Source of the DNA: Symsagittifera roscoffensis
Lineage: Eukaryota; Xenacoelomorpha; Acoela; Convolutidae
NCBI RefSeq assembly: GCF_963678635.1
Contig: NC_087062.1
Location: forward strand, 68,681,415-68,745,414
Direction: 5' to 3'
DNA: 64,000 bases
The position numbers were made by a program, and so were the translations under genes. Under the pieces are notes generated by a model. It searched no databases. It was not told the origin of the DNA and saw only the letters and a list, made by a program, of their open reading frames with translations. Shown here piece by piece: positions 24,521 to 34,220 of this stretch (the stretch's first letter is position 1; the number at the start of each line of letters is the position of its first letter).

Positions 24521-24647
24521 ATTAACATAAGTGGAAACAATGTGTCCAGCACAGGTTACGATTGATATATGCTATGACACTTCGGCGGGTCATAGCATAT
24601 ATCAATCGTAACATGTGCTGGACACACTGTTTTCCACTTATGTTAAT
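24521..24647. repeat. Long hairpin with 58-base arms
   Basis: Left arm 24521-24578 and right arm 24589-24647 are inverted copies with only about three differences, separated by a ten-base loop (ACTTCGGCGG). The outer ends read ATTAACATAA. It sits 300 bases after the host gene stop and 57 bases before the scaffold gap. It is best explained as a fold-back miniature transposon. Such hairpins also stall assembly, which may explain the adjacent gap. Confidence 0.9.
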
Positions 24648-24703
24648 AACTGTATTTTAAGTCACTCATCCTAAGTTTTCATACAGTGCTGATACAAATT
24701 GTC

Positions 24704-24903
24704 NNNNNNNNNNNNNNNNNNNNNNNNNNNNNNNNNNNNNNNNNNNNNNNNNNNNNNNNNNNNNNNNNNNNNNNNNNNNNNNNNNNNNNNNNNNNNNNNN
24801 NNNNNNNNNNNNNNNNNNNNNNNNNNNNNNNNNNNNNNNNNNNNNNNNNNNNNNNNNNNNNNNNNNNNNNNNNNNNNNNNNNNNNNNNNNNNNNNNNNNN
24901 NNN
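24704..24903. other. Scaffold gap of 200 N
   Basis: Exactly 200 N, a common placeholder for a gap of unknown size. The missing DNA includes the C-terminal part of polymerase B and possibly the left end of the Polinton. Confidence 0.95.
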
Positions 24904-27760
24904 AGCAAAGAAGTCATGAAGTTCTTCGAGTATGCTCAAATTGACTTCAACTATATAACCCCACTCTGAGGTTTCGCTGGTGAGCAGTATGTCTGCCAGA
25001 TTTTTTTTTCAATCATGAAAAATCGTTCAATGGCAAAGGGCAGTGTTTCATTATCCCCCCGTACAAATTGTTTGCGTCAATGTTGAGGATGTAGCTTGAT
25101 CGTTCTGAGGACAAAAAATTGTCAAGGTATTCATTGTTTACTTTGTAAATCGGCGCGCGTAAACCGACGACATGCCTCCTCGTATCATTCGCTGCACAAG
25201 GTCCAGATGTTCACGATCCGTTAAGAGTTTCAGGTCGGGCTTATAAACGTTTAGAAAGGCGTCCCTGGAAAAGTTACTTGCCGTGAAGTATTAGGCGCAA
25301 TCCAGCCCATTTGTTTGATAGCAAACTTCACAAAAAGCTTCTGAAACGGAATCAAGTAATAGCACGTCTGTAGTCAAGTACAGGTCATGGTAATCACCAA
25401 GTGAACCACACTTCAGTTCTGTGAAAACTTTTAGGGCATGATTGTACTCGCTTCTTGAAACACTCACATCCCCTCCTAATAGACTAATTTTCCACATTGC
25501 TCGTGGGGGAAGGCGAGTTTCTCGGAGTTTTTCGAAAGAGTTGAAGTATGAGTAGGGGTAATGCCCTTTATGTTTCAACATACTGACTTTTTCAGGTGAG
25601 TGGCCGAGTTTTTCAAAATAGTTCTCCAGCAGAAAAAACGTCTCGTTGGGTAAATTATCGACAAGTTTTGCCAACGGTGCTAGCATGAACCTATACGAAT
25701 CGATGATTCTCAAATTTTCCTGATTTTTCCATTTTTGTCCGTGTAAGTTTTTATATATACTGAGATTGTCAAGGATATATATTTTTCTACAGCTGCAGGT
25801 GTTACGGAAAAAGTGTTTTCCGAATCGCTTTTTGCCAGCGCTTTGATAATAAAGTGTAAATCTTAATTTGACAAATGATGAGCTACCACTGGAAAGTAGT
25901 TGTTGTTTTTCTATTAGCGCTACACACATTGTGTGCCCAACCCAGGAACTTGTTGGTGTAAGGGCAATGGTCAGGTACCACTTGATCATTGTCGGAAAAA
26001 TCGTTCTCGCATATCCAACAAATTGTAGCATCTTCCCGTTCCTGGTCTGTTATACCGGTGAAAGTGTAATATTTCCTTTTTTCTATCTAAATTTGTCTCG
26101 CTAAGGATTCAAGGGAGCTAATTAGCTCTTCCATCACATTCTGTCCTCTTTTAAGCTCAAATTTTAACAGGTCTTTTTTCCAAATTTGATAACTTCTAAT
26201 GCGTAGCCGCACGGTTGATGGATTTCAATTGTTTGCGTGCTAGATTTTTGCGGATCAGGTTGCGGTCCATATACTGGTAAGAGCAGTGACTCCAGATCAA
26301 AGTAGATTACTCTGGGTACGTACCAACGAGCTGTTAAGTTTTTGAACTTGTGGTCATCTTTTCCCGGCTTGGGAATTGTAATGACGACATCTTCGTCTTG
26401 GTAGCACAGTTCTTGATGTCTTCTCAGAGTTTCGAATGAAGCGAATGTGTGGAAACATTTGCAGCAAATCTCAGATTGAAATCGGTGCACTTTGGGCCGG
26501 GCCTACCCGACCAGTTTTTGGAGATCACTTATCAACACATAGTGATAATTTGATCCATCTGTCAGCAGCAACAAGTCCACAATCAGGCTAGTAGTGAATC
26601 TGCTTAATACTCTTATGGGCAAAAACTCGCCATCGTTGTACCTGAACAGAAAAATATTTTTTATACCTAGGTTTGGAATGAAATATAAAGGGTGTTTGAA
26701 TGGATGAAGAGTTTTAATGAAGTAACTTTAAGTTTTTTAAAAGGCAATTAGAATTTGCTTACCGGAAGACGTTGATTTGACAATTGTTCAGCTTTTCGAA
26801 TCTGTCCATATCCATCAGACCCATTGCATTTCGTATTCTTCATTGATTTTCACAATTCCTTCTTTGTCGAGATCGTAGGTTGAGACTTTTTTTTCTCCAG
26901 CCAGCGTCTAGATGTGGGGTAGAAGGCCGGCTCATTCACATTGTGATATGCGGCAACAAAGCAATAGAGAAAGCAACGGTCATCATCTTTAGTGTTGATA
27001 TTTGTGAGCAGAGTAGAAGCTGCGCTGAGTGCATCAGGTAGCTCGAGGTAGGATCCTGTTCTTATTGGTGAGAAGGCCCCAAAACTGATTTGCAATTTTT
27101 CAATTGTGTCAATAATCCATCCGCTACCATGAGAAGAGAACGAATCGACTTGGTTGACCATATGTTCAATCAGTTCCAAGAATTGATCCCCAGCTATTCC
27201 CTCGAAGTACACTGTCGATGTCTTAGTGTTCAGAAACAGCATGGTCATTTCGAAGTTTCCACTGTCCCCGCCTTGCGCAGTGGGAATTTCGATCATTCCC
27301 ACTTCCACGTGGAATTGCACCTTGTTCGGGCCCTCTTTGACCCTTTCCAGTATGAGAGCATCTATTTCCTCTTTGTTTTGCATCATGACTTGAAGCAATT
27401 CCATTTCTTTTTCACCAACTTTGAGATAGTATTGACGCAATTTGCCTCTGAACGCGCTTTCCGTTGGGGCAGCGGAAGGCGGCGTCTCAATGCCGTCCCA
27501 AAGAGGCAATGCGTGCTTCTTCAGCAAATGTTGTTCATAGCTTTCCGCGGTGAGAACTATTGTATGGCAATCGATACAACGACTATTGGAAGTCATGTCA
27601 TGTACCAGCTCGACGTGCTCTCGGGCTTCTGACAAACTCTCGAATGATTCGAGACACTCATCGCAAACAGTTTGAGGAGGAGGGGGAGGAAGGATCTTGT
27701 GAACTTTTTGCTCATGTCTTCTCAAGTTACTTTTAGAGCTCAGTATTAGAGCTCAGTAAG
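24904..27760 (-). pseudogene. Protein-primed family B DNA polymerase (Polinton), split and truncated by the gap
   Basis: The N-terminal part (27725-26870) has two C2H2-type fingers (VCDECLESF and CIDCHTIVL, with HVELVH and HLLKKH) after a half finger ending HEQKVH. It continues with the conserved pre-polymerase block containing ELPDALSAASTLLTNI and DDRCFLYCFVAA. After an intron (26642-26762) come GEFLPIRVLS, a third finger (CCKCFHTF), RVIYFDLESLL (Exo I-like, D and E) and GYALEV. Next are a Cys/His cluster (CWICENDF, DHCPYT, AHNVC), IIDSYRFM, EYHDLYLTTDVLLL-type YHDLYL (TPR region), GLDCA and YFTASNFSRDAF, then palm motif DANNLYG, and ELHDFF at the gap edge. The YGDTDS motif is not present and would lie in the gap. 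Breaks: homopolymer shifts near 26890 and 26826, TAG at 26503-26505, a shift near 25890, TAA after GLDCA near 25292 and further shifts at 25060-25170. Confidence 0.9.
26642..26762 (-). other. 121-nt GT-AG intron inside polymerase B
   Basis: On the minus strand the donor is CCG|GTAAGC and the acceptor is TTTTCTGTTCAG|GTAC. The flanking peptides NVF and YNDGEF join in frame through a codon split CG|G. They match the continuous order of conserved blocks expected in Polinton polymerases. The intervening 121 bases are AT-rich and contain stops. Clean canonical splice sites make a spliceosomal intron the best reading. Confidence 0.8.
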
Positions 27761-28453
27761 TATTTCAGGAAAGTTTCAAGATTGAAGTAAAACTGGTTAT
27801 GAAAAAGCAAAAGCGAGAAGTGACTAGGACTAAAAACTTTGCGGGTAAGGGCAAGTGGAAGCTATGAACGAGCGTTATACTTCGCCGTGAACTTGACAAT
27901 AACTACTTTCCTTTCCAAAAACAGGGTTTTTTTTTTACAGTTTCAAATTTTATATGTCTCATCACTCTGTTTGAGTGCAAGGCTTTAGTATAATAAAAAC
28001 TGATTCATTTACAGCCTTAAACTTTTGCTGTAAATTTTAAAGGGTAGCGATAATTTGTTTTCGGTTTGGCGACTTTAAGGGGACTGGTTTAGTTTTTCAA
28101 TCAACATTTCAGCACTAAATTACAAAATTTAAAGCTTGGAATGATTCAGATTGAGCCTAAAATTTTTTCTGACTAATTTTAACTGTGAAACAGTAATTTC
28201 CTAATGATTTCAAGCCCACTTCTTGGTTTGCTTAAAAAGGTATAACAAAAAGTAGAAATATGAGATAAAAGTATTCAGACAAAAAAAGCCCTCAACTATA
28301 TAATTAAGTTGAAATAAAATAGTAAACTTAAAAAAAAAAGAAAATTTTGCAAATTAGATACCATGATAGTTGTCGATGCATGATAAGCATAGATTGTCAT
28401 TTGAGTGTGTAAATGATATCGGAATCAAAAATTCCTTCATGTGATTCAGTGTC
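27761..28453. other. Spacer upstream of polymerase B; no gene seen
   Basis: AT-rich with no convincing frame. The half finger at the polymerase N terminus may have its first half in an unrecognised exon here. A short tandem repeat TAGAGCTCAGTA occurs twice at about 27734-27757. Confidence 0.4.
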
Positions 28454-28592
28454 CCGTGAAATATTTCATATCATGTCCTTCGAAATATTAAGGCATGGCC
28501 GTTTGGTTTCAGGGGCAATAGCTAACCCCTCGTCTAGATGTGGGGTATGATATGAAACTACTGGTCAAAGCCAAGCTCCTCGGGAACGCCTC
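28454..28592. repeat. Left copy of an inverted repeat bounding the accessory module
   Basis: Its reverse complement matches 31884-31996 in blocks: GAGGCGTTCCCGAGGAGC, GGTTAGCTATTGCCC, GGCCATGCCTTAATATTTCG, and GATATGAAAT. A 44-base insert (about 28531-28574) is absent from the other copy. Its first 17 bases, CGTCTAGATGTGGGGTA, also occur inside polymerase B at 26905-26921. Confidence 0.85.
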
Positions 28593-29547
28593 ATGTTCTG
28601 TAAATTCGAGTGAAAATATTTTTTTCAAAATTAAAGGGAAACCTCAAAGTTGTGAAAAAATGAAAACTAAAGAAAAAAAATGTCTTTAAAATCTATCAAC
28701 AAAAAAACCAGTTAATTTTATAGGATCTCGAGCACAGTTCTACTGGTCTTGTTCGAAACTTAAAAGACATAATTTTTTAATTTTTTTTCCTTCATTTTTA
28801 GCTTAAATTATTCGTTCTCATTTTAAATTCAAGTGAATGTGGTTTGAAATTTTTAGGAGCTATCTGATACCTAATTAGGACAAGCGTAGAAATTAAAAAA
28901 CAATTATAGCCCAATCAATGAGAGTAAACGCTTAAAAAGTTGTGAGTTTTTGGGAAAATCTGATTTTTGTTAAATATTTTTTGAAAAATTTGGAAAAAAA
29001 TTCCATTGAAATTACCCTCAATCAATTTGCCATGAATTTCTGAGCAGGGTTAAGGGTCATGTTCAATTTTCGAAAAAAAACATAAAACTCATTTTTTCAC
29101 GTTTTTTACCAAAAAATTGTCAGTGTTACACCCAAAACATGTATATAAATGTAATATAAAGCAGAATTATGGCTTAAAACACTCTCTGTTACCCTGCGTA
29201 AAACCTGTCTATTCCCACCGGGCACAAAGTATAATGAGAGAGAGAGAGAGAGCAGAGAGTGTTTGATAAAAAGCCAAATAAATATGGTTGAACTACCAAC
29301 AAGAAAATGTTGAACCCTTCCATATTTATCTTTCTTTTGAAAAGAAAAAAAATTTATGATTTTTCTGACATTTTGCTGAAAACTTTACAGGGCAAATTTT
29401 AATTGATCTATTGTGCAAAATAAAAACTGAGACAAAAAATATATACTCGGTAATGTTAAAACAGCTTAAAAATCAAATCAAACAAAAATGAAAATATAAA
29501 ACCTTGGATTAATAATTGAAACAAAGGAAAGTTTTTTGTTCAAGTTA
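28593..29547. other. AT-rich spacer with a short AG tract and stem
   Basis: No gene seen. AACACTCTCTGTT at about 29178-29190 and CAGAGAGTGTTT at about 29252-29264 form an inverted pair around an (AG)n tract at 29236-29252. Confidence 0.5.
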
Positions 29548-30111
29548 TTAGAACTCTCGAAACTGTAGTTTTCTCTTTTTTGGCGCATAGCAGCCTGCAT
29601 TTGGAGGGGTGCCTTGAATGAGATCTGGGGTCACTAGATCAATTGTCTCCACACTCGATGAAACCCAAGCATCCGAATAGGAAGTCGATTGTTCTGGAGT
29701 TGAAACTGCTCCCCTAACAAACGACTCGGGAGACATTGCTGTCGGAATATCCAGGTACGCTTCGCGCTCAGCATAATCACGAAAACATCCCTCCTGATTT
29801 TCATACAACGGCCTTGCCTCGCAGTCATACAGGAGGAGAATTTTTCTTGGAGACTGCTCGAGCGAGGTTGTGTCCCTTATCTCAGTCTTTTCTAATGCCG
29901 GATAGCTCTCGTGAATTGTGCAAATCTCGTACATTCGTTTTCGATTTTGTCGAAGTAGATCGATGTGATCAATGAGGTAGTTCGGTAGCTTGATATGATT
30001 TTTTGTAGTCCGTTCCTCGTTTTGATTCCCATCGTTTTTTCGAGGAGCCAAGTCATTGAACGGACTTGCTGTAGACGGAGAGACTCTCTTTCTGTTGATG
30101 GATGACTGCAA
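29548..30111 (-). CDS. Unknown 187-residue accessory protein of the Polinton, intact frame
   Basis: An uninterrupted frame from ATG to TAA with normal codon composition, unusual among the broken genes around it. The N-terminal ~35 residues are basic and polar (RKRVSPS, APRKNDGNQNEERTTK). A helix-like segment LPNYLIDHIDLLRQNRKR follows, then an acidic and Ser/Thr-rich C-terminal half (TPEQSTSYSDAWVSSS, PDLIQGTPP), and a basic end KKRKLQF. KKRK could act as a nuclear localisation signal. There are no signal peptide, membrane segment or zinc motifs. I recognise no family. It is divergent in direction from the small plus-strand genes and lies inside the inverted-repeat-bounded module. Confidence 0.6.
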   Translation of the reverse strand: MQSSINRKRVSPSTASPFNDLAPRKNDGNQNEERTTKNHIKLPNYLIDHIDLLRQNRKRMYEICTIHESYPALEKTEIRDTTSLEQSPRKILLLYDCEARPLYENQEGCFRDYAEREAYLDIPTAMSPESFVRGAVSTPEQSTSYSDAWVSSSVETIDLVTPDLIQGTPPNAGCYAPKKRKLQFREF

Positions 30112-30807
30112 CCGACTCTTTCGTGTATGCTTGGTATATAAATGTTATTGCTCGATCAGACACTGAGATTATTTGTACAGGACTAGTCATGACTTAAAGA
30201 TGTTTAGCGTTTTTTTGAAATAAAATGACTGAACTACCGAAATGCAATTGAGAGAATGAAAAGTTTGAAAAGTTTATTAATGAGAACGAGATCAGGAAAG
30301 GGGTGGCATGGTTCAATTAGGTCAAAGCTAATAATTTTTTTCGGCGAAGCTATCAAATTCTATTCATTTTTTCTACGCATGACGCCTGATATCATGTTAA
30401 GAATGAATGTGAAAACCCGATTTTTTAGATTTATGTGATAGCTTTATAATAGTGGCTACGGGCGAAAGCACTCATGTTCAAGTTTTCATGATAGTTTCCC
30501 AGAAATTCTTTGTCATGCTGTTAAAGATTCATTACAATGATTCATAGCAGTCATTAAATTAACCGTCACAACAAAAAACACTCTAAAATTTTTAGAGTTT
30601 AGCCGGGGGAAAATTAACTAAACACCCATATAAAAAGTGGTTTATCGTTAAAGATATTATCTCCTTGGTAATTAAGTTTCATCATTATGGCTTAGGGCGC
30701 TCGTAAAAATTATTACCTAAATTTGTATCGTATTTTGTCTCGTATTTTGTGATCAGTCATTCTTCAACGTTCCACACTAAAAACCACTTGGTTGTTATTC
30801 ATTTATA
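30112..30807. other. Divergent intergenic region of the accessory module
   Basis: Lies between the minus-strand 187-residue gene and the plus-strand gene starting at 30808, so it should contain promoters for both. TATATAAATG at about 30135 (minus-strand TATA-like) and AT-rich tracts are present. No gene seen. Confidence 0.35.
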
Positions 30808-31178
30808 ATGTACGCTTCTCTTGAAACGGATGTTGACTATTTCGATGATTTTAGGGATATATCTTCAAGTGATAACGTTTGGTTAGAGTCGGTGCAAAAA
30901 CATTCGCACAGACCGGTATTTACATAACTATCAAATTGTATAAAAAAGACGAAGAGGGAACTTTCAAGTATCGACAAGGAATATTTTTGTCAACTGGTGA
31001 ATTTGAGTCCTTGGCGGACAATTATACAAAAATCAAAAGTTAAACAAAAGAAAAAAATTGCGACGTGACTAAAAAATTTAGAAAAAAGCGAAAAAAATCT
31101 AAAAAATTTTCATGCTCTGAAAAGGAATGCAAAAGTGAAAACGATGGTAACTGTCGGGTTGTGGAATATTATTAACTC
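30808..31178 (+). pseudogene. Small PC4-like gene (putative), frameshifted
   Basis: ATG at 30808 opens an acidic N-terminal segment (DVDYFDDFRDISSSDNVWLE). The frame then shifts near 30897-30901 in a run of five A; one extra A would restore continuity. The next segment is GIYITIKLYKKDEEG, then YRQGIFLSTGEFESL. This pattern of beta strands, then G-I-x-L-x-x-x-E-x-x-x-L, resembles the ssDNA-binding PC4/p15 coactivator core. A TAA follows, and the same frame continues as a Lys-rich tail (KKFRKKRKKSKKF) with Cys residues to a TAA at about 31175. The PC4 assignment is inferred from motif shape only. Such a protein could bind single-stranded replication intermediates. Confidence 0.45.
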
Positions 31179-31203
31179 GTTATTCTATTGAAACTTCAAA
31201 GCA

Positions 31204-31754
31204 ATGGTTGAAGCAATGTATGAGCAATCCCTTGATTATTTGAAACAATTCCGTAAGAATTACAAATTTTTCATCCTGAATTATGAACCCAACTTATCAG
31301 GCTTCGCTTCAAAAGCAAATTTTGCGGTAACCTCCCATTGGAATAAATTAGATTTTTGCAATCATTTGATTGACAACGAAAAACATTATTATGTGCTGGT
31401 CGAATTCAAAAAAGGTCTACCGATTTACTAAACAAGATGACTTCAAAAGCCTTCGTTATCCCTTTTCTTCTCTCTACGTTCAAATATTTAATTTTGGTTT
31501 GCTTCAACTATGAATTGTCTGGCCCTCTGATGGAAAAACTGAAAATAGCTGTGAATTATAACTCCATCAACAACCTACATGTTGGTGGTGTTCCAGTTCG
31601 CAGACGATTGCCTCAAGTTTGCTTCGGCTCGCAGACTAAACTTGTTCAAACTCAAACTGACATGATTACTAACGTAACAATTGAACGCTTTACTTATATT
31701 TTGTATGGTGAAAATGCTGCTGAGTTTTCTAGAATAATTGACATAATTTAAGTG
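31204..31754 (+). pseudogene. Unknown accessory gene, plus strand, frameshifted
   Basis: Two adjacent frames, 31204-31431 and 31437-31751, look like parts of one gene. The first has YLKQFRKNYKFFILNYEP and HYYVLVEFKKGLP. Its extension in another frame after 31431 (QDDFKSLRYPFSSLYVQIF) reads more like protein than the stop. The second part includes KLKIAVNYNSINN and ERFTYILYGENAAEFSRIID. I recognise no family. The aromatic H-x-x-V-L-x-E-F segment is loosely like an HUH replication-initiator strand, but the second His is absent and no helicase domain follows, so I do not assign it. Confidence 0.4.
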
Positions 31755-31883
31755 GGTATGGTTTGATGGAAATTGATTCAAACACTTTGTTTGTGAAATT
31801 TATCATGGAAAAGAAATTCAAGTTTTGAATATTGGTTTTCGTTCGGTCTCTTGTATATCAAAAAAAATGTTACTACACAAGCG

Positions 31884-31996
31884 GAGGCGTTCCCGAGGAG
31901 CGTAGCAACGAGCAACGCCGGGTTAGCTATTGCCCGCTAAATCAAATGGCCATGCCTTAATATTTCGATGGACTTGATATGAAATTTTTCGCGGTT
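31884..31996. repeat. Right copy of the inverted repeat bounding the accessory module
   Basis: Inverted partner of 28454-28592, with roughly 80 percent identity over the aligned blocks. The pair encloses about 3.3 kb that holds one minus-strand gene and two plus-strand genes, while the Polinton core genes lie outside on both sides. Confidence 0.85.
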
Positions 31997-32159
31997 CAAT
32001 TAAACTTGTAGAAAAAGAAAATCTGTTGTTGAAATAAATGAAATTAAAAAAAATGTGTTTGCAAATTTTACAAAAAAAATAGTTTAGAACAACATATGTT
32101 TGGCAAATCTTATCAAGTCATGATCAGTAAGCTTAAATACTATTAGAAATCTATTGTAA
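31997..32159. other. Short spacer before the protease
   Basis: AT-rich, 163 bases, between the right inverted repeat and the protease stop. Nothing recognised. Confidence 0.4.
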
Positions 32160-32513
32160 TTATAACATGAGCAACATATAAAGTCTGCACAACACTGAAT
32201 CAGCTGATTGTATTGGTTTTTTCATCAGTAGTTGATTTGCCTCGTGAATTTTAAGTCGCATACTCTTGTACACGAGGGGATAATCATATAACCTTTTACC
32301 TAGAGGATCTGCGAAGAATATGTGTCCTCCAGCTTGAGCAAAAAGCAACCAGTGGGTTCCAGGTTGATCCGATGGTGACGCATTCATAATCATGAACCTA
32401 TTATTGTTTTTCAGTACTGAAGAGCAGGAAAAACCTGCCGGAAAAATACCACTAAAGCGATATTTCAAATAATTACAACGGTTAACAATTTCCATTATTT
32501 GAAGATTTTCCAT
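32160..32513 (-). pseudogene. Adenain-like cysteine protease (Polinton PRO), degraded
   Basis: 117 codons starting MENLQIMEIV; the family is usually nearer 150-200 residues. The catalytic His lies in GTHWLLF and the acidic residue in FADPLG, both typical of the adenovirus-type Ulp1-like proteases that mature capsid proteins. The C-terminal nucleophile region reads SADSVLCRLYMLLM, where the family has a Cys-Gly-Leu-Tyr-Cys type motif. The nucleophile Cys may remain, but the following Gly is Arg and the second Cys is lost. The frame ends immediately after this block. It is probably inactive. It lies directly downstream of the major capsid gene, in the same orientation. Confidence 0.85.
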
Positions 32514-32558
32514 GTCTAGCTTAGGTCATAAGAGTGTTTTTGGTAATTTTTTCTTATC

Positions 32559-33799
32559 TTAACGCACATAAACTGTTGATGCACGCTCTCCCATAAATAA
32601 CGACTCGACGTTATTAGCGAGACCTGCGTCAAATTTGAGTTCGACCGAAATAGTGCAATTGCTCAGTTCAGGATGAATGAAGTTGTGTGAAGCCTCCTGA
32701 GTAGACGTGTGATCAAAAGCCATAATATAATGATTATCATAATTAGCGAGACTGATTCCATGACTAGTTTTCAAAACAGAATCAAGAGGCTCAAGCGTAT
32801 TGTAATAAATTGTTTTATTGTCTGATGTTGAGATGGGAGCTCAGGCAATGGGTAGGCCGTTTCTGTACACAATGATCTCATTCAACCCAAACTATGGTAA
32901 AGAAAAGTGTTTGTTCTATTAGTACCCAAATATGCTTCGTTTTTGCTCATTGCTACTATCATTCTTCGAACAGGTTCTTTTGCGAAAACGTCCTCTTGTC
33001 GCCAGCTTTGTTTTCCTGCAATTGCGTGAAAAGTTTTTGGTACTACTTCGATGTAATTGTAAATTGCCGGGTTATTCAACAAAGTTTTTTCTATTGATGA
33101 GAAAACATAGTCAGTCACAGTCATCTTTCTGACATAGAGATTAGCTTCGATTATTTGAACCGTGTAGTGTTTAGCTGCATCTTCAAATATGACAACAAAA
33201 TCGTAAGAAGAATGTCTAAGAGACAATTTAATTGTCACACCGCTAAGCAGGTGCTGCTCACACGATAAGAAGATAAGAAGTCGCAAGCAATTTAACCAAA
33301 TAGCTTCAGCTCTTTCGAGGCCACAACGAGACTTGTACGCTCCGTAACATCCTCAGCTCTCCTTCCATTACCGTCAATAGCTGATGGGTTTTCTTCATAA
33401 TAATAACCTTGACAAGGCAACCATCTTGGCGTCCTTACCGTATGAAAACTCGGTCTCAATAAAGCTTTTATGGGCAAAACTAGCGTTGGTAGTTGATATT
33501 TTCTTACTATTCAGCGACAGTGTACACTCAGAAAATAATGATGATGAGAGATTGTTAACAAAATACGGCGTATCTCTGTTTGCCGCTTCTGTAGCATGTG
33601 TTCGAAGCACGGTTACATTGTTTCGAACAATTCGTGCAACTATTTCCAAACGAGTATGCTGAAGATCGATGAAATTATTTCTGTCGCCGAGTACTTCAAA
33701 CTCGAGCATAGGACCATCAGGAGAGTAGGAAGGTCCAATTTTTTGGGTGAATGCATTTTCAAAAGTGACAAGTAAAGGCGGTTTTTCAAAAATGTCCAC
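32559..33799 (-). pseudogene. Major capsid protein, double jelly-roll (Polinton MCP), frameshifted
   Basis: Reading minus, the N-terminal part (33799-33395) has PDGPMLEFEVLGDRNNFIDL, then SSLFSECTLSLNSKK and ETEFSYGKDAK. These are the signature order of Polinton hexon-like proteins annotated in animals as F54H12.2-like. A second frame (about 33460-33292) adds LVVASKELKLFG. A third (33286-32882) has LLSGVTIKLSL and YVRKMTVTDYV. A C-terminal frame (32774-32559) has NYDNHYIMAFD and SVELKFDAGL and ends in TAA. About 400 residues in total, close to the family size. Breaks: GTG where ATG is expected at 33799, shifts near 33410 and 33285, TAA near 33290, and a shift near 32800-32880. The double jelly-roll would form trimeric capsomers. 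Confidence 0.85.
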
Positions 33800-33898
33800 T
33801 CGGGATTAAATTAGAAATCATTTTTAAACCTAGTAAAGAAATCGGAGCGACTCCTCTGTGCAGTTCGTTTCTGGGAATGACGCGTCTTGTTTTTCGTT

Positions 33899-34220
33899 TC
33901 ACCACCGTTGAATTTTTTTTGTATGAAATTTACTTCTTCCTCCTACTTCTCTTCCTCCTACTTGCTTAACGGTGCTCTTGAGTGCCTGCTTCGGGCTTTT
34001 TCTTTTTGTTGCAACTTCTATCAGTTCTGGAGCTGCCTGAAGAAGTAGTTCTTTTCCGATCTTTTTTGCTGCTGGTATCACAAACTTTGGAGTCAAAGGA
34101 AGCGCCACTCTTCCATTTCCTCCAGGCTAATGCACCGAAGCCACTGCCTCGTTGTCTATAATGCCCCGAGAAATGTGGTATATTTGCTTGGTTGTGGTAA
34201 TATGAATCCATAGTGATCAT
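33899..34220 (-). pseudogene. Small basic pVI-like protein (Polinton), frameshifted
   Basis: The N-terminal frame reads YYHNQANIPHFSGHYRQRGS then GFGAL. This is the motif of the small basic Polinton protein compared with adenovirus pVI/pX (a Tyr-rich start, then QRG.G.G). About 30 residues later the frame changes near 34125. The second frame (34108-33899) continues with VALPLTPKFVIPAAKKIG, an amphipathic hydrophobic and lysine-rich segment, then KQALKSTVKQVGGR and a basic tail. It lies between the two capsid genes in the same direction. In adenoviruses pVI is a membrane-lytic cement protein; the role here is inferred by analogy. Confidence 0.75.

Noticed and set aside
27090-27632. 180-codon plus-strand ORF
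   Set aside because: It is antisense to the polymerase B N-terminal exon, whose zinc fingers and conserved blocks show that the minus strand is coding.
31437-31751. HUH replication initiator
   Set aside because: Only a vague His-aromatic strand is present. The second metal-binding His, catalytic Tyr context and helicase motifs are absent.
28454-31996. Terminal inverted repeats of the whole Polinton
   Set aside because: Core Polinton genes lie on both outer sides of the pair, so these cannot be the ends of the complete element. They could be ends of an inner module or of two adjacent elements.
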